Below, piece after piece: positions 7,827 through 11,652 of a stretch of DNA of 11,652 nucleotides. The translations under genes and the position numbers were made by a program. How positions within the stretch are numbered: the stretch's first letter is position 1; every line of letters starts with the position of its first letter. The notes beneath the pieces were generated by a model. It saw only the letters and a program-made list of their open reading frames with translations, ran no database searches and was not told where the DNA came from. This DNA is from Tubulinosema ratisbonensis (Eukaryota > Microsporidia > Tubulinosematidae): NCBI GenBank assembly GCA_004000155.1, contig RCSS01000097.1, forward strand, positions 1 to 11,652, given 5' to 3'.

Positions 7827-7828
7827 TT

Positions 7829-8100
7829 ATGCATTTAATAACAAAACTATTATTTTTTTATTTACAATCAAACACTTGTAGCCATAAATTGAACAGTGAA
7901 CTTTCATCAAACAATCCTAATTTACATAAATGTAAAAAATATTTGAAGGATTAAATGAGCTTAGTTCGTTAGAAAATATTAGTAACCCTCTTTTAAGATC
8001 TAAAAGTGATTCTGATTTGTATTTTAATAAAGAGGATTTGTGTCATGATAATGAAGAAAGAGGATTGGAAATGCATGTCCATTTTACCAAAAATGAATAA
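7829..8100 (+). CDS. Small putative secreted protein, frame broken at an A6 run
   Basis: Unrecognised, about 90 residues if read through. Frame one (7829-7954) begins MHLITKLLFFYLQSNTCSHK, a plausible short signal peptide, and continues Ser/Asn-rich to HKCKK before running into TAA. The frame that is open next to it starts at the A6 run (7934-7939) and reads on to TAA 8098-8100 with protein-like, less AT-biased text such as NELSSLENISNPLLRSKSDS and HDNEERGLEMHVHFTKNE. It has no ATG of its own until near its end. The two halves would be one frame if the A run held seven bases. That points to a homopolymer sequencing error, a true frameshift (pseudogene) or programmed slippage. A CCC motif precedes the ATG and ATTAAA (8100-8105) overlaps the stop, as in neighbouring genes. 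The product would be a small, Cys-poor secreted or wall-associated protein. Confidence 0.45.
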
Positions 8101-8105
8101 TTAAA

Positions 8106-8690
8106 TATTAATAACTTAAAAGTATTTTATTTATTTACAATGTTATCAAATTACATTATAAATAATATTTAATTATTTATTTTTTAGTTTTTTAAATGAA
8201 AAATTAATATTTAATTATCATTTAAATGTAATTTTGATGTAATTTAATAATTAAATGTGTAATCAAAATTTATTTTTCTAAATATTGTACAAATTTACAG
8301 GAATCAAAGGAAATTTTAAAATTTTTAGTGTAAAAAGATTGAGATTTTAAAATATTATGTAACCACTTGAAAAATGGTATAAATAAATAGTATCAAAAGA
8401 GAAAATTATAAGCATAAAAGTAAAGAGATCAAATTACAGAAAAATTGAGAGGAAAAAGAAATAGATAATTATATAAAAAAATTTTATTAAAACTGATTGA
8501 ATGATTGTATAAAATTAAATTATTTACTTAACAGTTTTTTCTTTTTTTACATTCAAACTTAAATTAAATTGTTTTTTTACTAACACTTTAAAGAGTTTCA
8601 GTAAAAAAATGTATTTTAAATATTTAAGATAAAGTATTATTTTATTTCTATTTTTGGTGGGAAATTAAAGCTTAAATACAAAAATAATAA
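8106..8690. other. AT-rich stretch, nothing seen
   Basis: Very low G/C, no reading frame of note on either strand, and no structured GC-rich patch. A single TTTTTGGTGGGAAATTAAAG (8650-8669) is slightly richer in G and lies just upstream of the RNA candidate at 8697. It might be part of that gene's promoter, but this is only positional. Confidence 0.5.
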
Positions 8691-8696
8691 ATAAAA

Positions 8697-8862
8697 ATGG
8701 GGGTTCTAAAAAATTATAAAGATAACTTTAACGATAAAGATTCTGGTGACCATCCTAAAGGGGCACCAGAGGGAGCAAGAGGTAGGTCACTATACCTACA
8801 CTACCTTAGTGGTGGCCAAATGCTCCGGCTACATGTCAATATTTTATAAAACAACCTTTTTT
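8697..8862 (+). ncRNA. Candidate structured non-coding RNA in a GC island
   Basis: Bases 8741-8840 are 51% G+C within DNA of roughly 20%, a hallmark of structured RNA genes in AT-rich genomes. Several perfect pairings nest. GGTG (8745-8748) pairs with CACC (8764-8767) around CC-TAAA-GG. GGAGCA (8772-8777) pairs with TGCTCC (8821-8826) and encloses two hairpins: GTAGGT/ACCTAC (8782-8787/8794-8799) and CACTA/TAGTG (8799-8803/8807-8811). A terminal stem GGTT (8702-8705)/AACC (8853-8856) would close the whole. T6 at 8857-8862 directly after the closing stem looks like an RNA polymerase III terminator and favours the plus strand. The order of closing stem, hairpin, hairpin is like the SRP RNA S domain, but the GNAR loop and AGCAGG element of helix 8 are not seen, so the class is undetermined. 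A 50-codon frame (8697-8849) crosses the island but looks incidental. Confidence 0.42.
8857..8862 (+). terminator. T6 run, possible RNA polymerase III terminator
   Basis: TTTTTT follows immediately after AACC of the proposed closing stem of the RNA candidate. T runs are common here, so the call rests on its position at the end of the structured island. Confidence 0.3.
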
Positions 8863-9804
8863 ATAAATATTTTATTCATAGCTAAAATATTAATTTAGAT
8901 TTTTAGATATAAATCCAATGCTATGATAAGTATTTCTTATACACAAAATTTAATGATAGATTTTTATGGTTTGGTGTAGTTCTACGATAACAAAAAATTA
9001 TTTAAAATCATTTTTTTAGCTTTCATTTCTAAAAAATATTTTTTTAATTTGATCTTGTACCAACAATAAAAATATTTTCATAAAAATAGAAATTATATTT
9101 GAAGTTGCTGTAAACGTAGCTACTTTATTAATTATTCGTTTGTTTTTTTTGAAAGAAATGGTTTAGTGTCATAAATCATCTGCTTGGTAAAACTGAATTT
9201 ATGATAAAAGTCCGTAACTTTATATTTTTTATTAACAATAATAAACTTGAATCCTATAAAAAGAGACAAGCAAGGATCACATTAAAAAAGTTATAAGTAA
9301 TAAAAAATATTTAATTTATGTAAGACAACTTACTGTATATTGTCTAATAATAATTTTAAACTTAGTATGTAAATTAAAACCAAAAATATTTTTTAGTTTT
9401 ACAGAAATATAAAAATTTCTTATAATTTTAAATCATTTTTTTATTACTTTGAGCTATTTTTCTGGAAAGTATTTCCTAGAAAATTTGAAGAATGATTATT
9501 TATTTTTGACCATGGTCAATATGAGAGAAACTTTAGAATAAAAACATTCGAAAGATTTTAAAAGGTATAATATTATTAATAGTTTCCTACTATACAGCTT
9601 ACTGTTGTTAAGATATCACGTTGCTTTTAATATTTTATTGTTTTATTACAATATCTTATATTAAAACTGTTATAAACCTCATTTTAATAAATCAATTTTA
9701 TATCTTTCAATAAAAAAATAATTTAAAAATATTTGAGAGATAACTTCAAAGGTAGTAGAATGTAAAAGAACCTTTAACAATTATAGTTCTATTAAATAAT
9801 ACTT
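8863..9804. other. AT-rich stretch, no gene seen
   Basis: No convincing reading frame, start signal or structured island. An eight-base perfect inverted repeat (TCATAAAT 9169-9176, ATTTATGA 9197-9204) is within chance expectation. Confidence 0.5.
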
Positions 9805-10021
9805 TAGTATCCTACCTAATTGTCTTAGTGCATTGGAGTTTTCTTGTAAAGCTCAAGATACTGCTAGCCTTTTACCGGCTAAAACCCCATCCGTGCACTC
9901 TATTGACTGCCTAAGTCTATCTTACCTCGCAGGCTTTGGTTATATGTTAGTGTGTTGGTTGTTCCCAATTAATGTCCTGTGATTAAAGAGCGAACAAATC
10001 TGTGTGGTTCCTCAATTTTTC
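9805..10021 (+). ncRNA. Candidate U5 spliceosomal snRNA (ends approximate)
   Basis: U5 holds exon ends in the spliceosome through its invariant loop 1. The exact loop GCCTTTTAC is at 9867-9875, in a patch of 42% G+C. The flanks match U5 topology. Stem Ib is AGTGCA (9827-9832)/TGCACT (9894-9899). Stem Ic is GGAGTTTT (9835-9842)/AAAACCCC (9881-9888), one mismatch. Between them on the 3' side lies ATCCG (9889-9893), the counterpart of the conserved internal-loop UCCGUG of human and AUCCGGG of yeast U5. GCT/GGC (9863-9865/9877-9879) closes an 11-base loop, the usual size. A 3' stem TTGTTC (9959-9964)/GAACAA (9992-9997) encloses TTAAT/ATTAA, and AATTTTTC at 10014-10021 is a near Sm site. Odd points: 24 extra bases on the 5' side of stem Ic (9843-9866), a weak stem Ia, and an Sm-like site far downstream without the final purine. 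A chance match to the loop cannot be excluded. Confidence 0.5.
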
Positions 10022-10445
10022 TAAGAAAAAAATTCATGGACAAACTGAATAATAAACTTCTGGTTTATAAAAGTATATAAGAGAATTTTAGTTAATAATA
10101 TTGCTTTATTTTTCTCCAACATAATTTTAAAACAATAAAAAAAATATTTTTAATCACAAAATCAAAGGACTCTTTCATGTCTCACATACCCCAGAAATGG
10201 CATAAGACCAACAAGATATAACTATATATAAATACTTTTCTAAATTTACATTCTTAAATATTTATCTGATAAAAAATTTTTTTGATAAAAAAGTTTCTTT
10301 ATCAAAAAAATATTTTTTTTATTTTTTAAATATTAATTTACTTTCTTAAATAAATAAATCTAGTCCAATTTCCAGAAAAAACTAATGAAATAAAAATTAA
10401 CCAATAGAAAATTTTTATATTTACAAAAAAAACACTACCGTTGCA
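10022..10445. other. AT-rich region upstream of the SulP-like gene
   Basis: No gene is seen. It contains the 14-base inverted repeat described separately. The bases just before the ATG read CACTACCGTTGCA, a poor version of the CCC-like start signal. Confidence 0.5.
10276..10311. repeat. Perfect 14-bp inverted repeat (A/T-rich hairpin)
   Basis: ATTTTTTTGATAAA (10276-10289) pairs perfectly with TTTATCAAAAAAAT (10298-10311) around an eight-base loop, AAAGTTTC. It lies 134 bases before the SulP-like start and 255 after the U5-like island. It could end a transcript or be a protein-binding palindrome. Poly-A/T arms make chance formation moderately likely. Confidence 0.55.
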
Positions 10446-11588
10446 ATGAAGTCATTAAAAAAGATAAATGCATTCCTCTTATTATTCATTCTTAACATAA
10501 CTGACTTAGCAGTATTTGGTAGTAAAATGCTTAAATTAGAGGATAACAAAGAATTAGAAAATTTTAGCAGATTGTTTTACTGGATCTCGTTGTTTTCCAG
10601 CCAAGTATTTTACACTCTGTTTAGTAAAATAGAAACAGCTGTGGTAGCACCTGTGACTGAAGGGAGCAGGATTACTAATCTGATTTTAAAAGAGGTTTAT
10701 TTGTTGGATAAAGAAAAATATTTTACAAATACATTGGTTTGTATTGGTATTAGTACATTAATTTATGGTATTTTATCACTTTTTTTAACACAATTTGTAT
10801 GTCTTTTTAGAAAAATACCCCGTGTATTTTATTACGGTGTATTTCTTTGGCTTGGTTTATTACAATTTCAGGCTGCTAAAGCACTTTTGATTGATAACAC
10901 TCATTTTTTTGTAATATTTTTGATAAGCACATTAATTTATTGTTTACAATATAAATACGAAACACAGTCATTTGCATTTATGTTTGCTTTATTTTGTTCA
11001 TTAGCAGTTAATTTTATAAAATTGATTTACAAAATACCAAAAGAAAAATTTGTTAAGAATGGTATTTTTATCTCAGATATAAAAATATTTGATGGATTTA
11101 CTTTTTTAAACCAACATTTTGATTACAAACACATTGATTTTAAATTGATTTGGCAACTAAAAAAGAAAATTTTGCTTCTTTCATTTTTCTGTGCATTTAA
11201 CATTCTTTTAAATTTTTTTACCTTTGAAAATTATTCTAAATTATCTTTGTGTTTAAAGAAAGAATTTTTGGCTCATTCGATCACAAATTTTTTTTGTTCT
11301 TTTGGGATGTTTCCTAGTTGTTTTGTTTGTTCGTATTCTACTATTTTATTTGAGAATAATGTTAATGAACAGAAAGACAGACATGTGCTTGGGTTGGTTT
11401 ATTTTTGTATGATTTTTGTGATTAATAAGTTTTTTCAGTTGGTACCTTTGCATATCCAAGCATTGTTTCCTGTTCTAGTGGGGTGGAGTATTATTCATGA
11501 GGCTTACAATGATATTAAGAAAACTAAGTTTACGGTGAAATTGTTTTGTTTTTTTACGGCCGGTTTTTTATTTTTTCTGACATATTAA
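10446..11588 (+). CDS. SulP/SLC26-family membrane transporter, membrane domain only
   Basis: This is probably an anion or amino-acid permease of the SulP/SLC26 superfamily, closest in pattern to the fungal Vsb1 (YGR125W) branch. Family-like segments are the first helix pair with FSSQVFYTLF and PVTEGS (50-73), PRVFYYGVFLWLGLLQFQ (125-142), and above all LKKEFLAHSITNFFCSFG (270-287) followed by FPSCFVCSYSTILFENN (289-305). That last stretch matches the conserved leader before and within TM8 (ELxAxGxxN...G...S.S). About ten hydrophobic segments span residues 8-380. At 380 residues it stops after the membrane domain. The C-terminal STAS domain usual in SulP proteins, and the extra domains of the yeast protein, are absent, which fits microsporidian shortening. 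The end is genuine: ATTAAA overlaps the TAA at 11586-11588. Substrate is inferred only; an unrelated polytopic protein remains possible. Confidence 0.75.
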   Translation: MKSLKKINAFLLLFILNITDLAVFGSKMLKLEDNKELENFSRLFYWISLFSSQVFYTLFSKIETAVVAPVTEGSRITNLILKEVYLLDKEKYFTNTLVCIGISTLIYGILSLFLTQFVCLFRKIPRVFYYGVFLWLGLLQFQAAKALLIDNTHFFVIFLISTLIYCLQYKYETQSFAFMFALFCSLAVNFIKLIYKIPKEKFVKNGIFISDIKIFDGFTFLNQHFDYKHIDFKLIWQLKKKILLLSFFCAFNILLNFFTFENYSKLSLCLKKEFLAHSITNFFCSFGMFPSCFVCSYSTILFENNVNEQKDRHVLGLVYFCMIFVINKFFQLVPLHIQALFPVLVGWSIIHEAYNDIKKTKFTVKLFCFFTAGFLFFLTY

Positions 11589-11589
11589 A
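11584..11589 (+). promoter_or_regulatory. ATTAAA polyadenylation signal overlapping the SulP-like stop
   Basis: ATTAAA spans the TAA stop codon at 11586-11588. This is the same stop-overlapping arrangement as in the three minus-strand genes. Confidence 0.4.
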
Positions 11590-11652
11590 TATAAATTTTC
11601 AATTTATTTTTCAAATTTATTGATTTAATTTTTATTTCTTAATTTTTACTAA

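Noticed and set aside
8697..8849. 50-codon ORF across the GC island (contains GDHPKGAPEGARGRSLYLHY)
   Set aside because: Its codon use is unlike other genes here, and the base pairing and T6 end explain the island better as RNA. It is kept only as an alternative to test.
9811..10020. tRNA, RNase P or SRP RNA as the identity of the second GC island
   Set aside because: No T-arm or anticodon arrangement, no RNase P conserved regions and no SRP helix 8 motif were seen; the U5 loop fits better.

Overview
This window looks like AT-rich nuclear DNA from a microsporidian-type eukaryote. Three things point there. The genes are short and show no visible introns: a 137-residue ribosomal protein uS11 and a 408-residue SRP receptor alpha. 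C-rich CCC-like motifs lie a few bases upstream of several start codons. AATAAA or ATTAAA polyadenylation signals overlap or closely follow the stop codons. The genus cannot be fixed from the sequence. Spacing is loose for this group: five well-supported genes separated by about 0.3 to 3 kb of AT-rich DNA.

Layout. 1-460: AT-rich edge with short open fragments. 461-922 (-): small acidic orphan protein. 923-3378: long stretch with only broken, unrecognised reading-frame fragments. 3379-4605 (-): SRP receptor alpha, a GTPase. 4877-5290 (-): uS11 (RPS14). 5660-6484 (+): unknown protein with about seven membrane segments, divergent from uS11. 6485-7828: no firm gene. 7829-8100 (+): small, probably secreted protein whose frame breaks at an A6 run. 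8697-8862: a GC-rich island (51% GC over 8741-8840) that folds into nested hairpins and ends in T6, a candidate non-coding RNA. 9805-10021: a second GC-rich island (42% over 9811-10010) carrying the exact nine-base U5 snRNA loop, a candidate U5 spliceosomal RNA. 10446-11588 (+): SulP/SLC26-like membrane transporter lacking a STAS domain.

Functionally this is a housekeeping neighbourhood. SRP receptor and uS11 belong to translation and ER targeting. The two multi-spanning proteins and the putative secreted protein would use that route. The two RNA candidates are the least expected content. No CRISPR array, insertion sequence, rRNA or tRNA was recognised. Ambiguous bases occur at 511-512, 4036, 4101, 4176, 4851-4854 and 5201; the one in uS11 is at a synonymous position.
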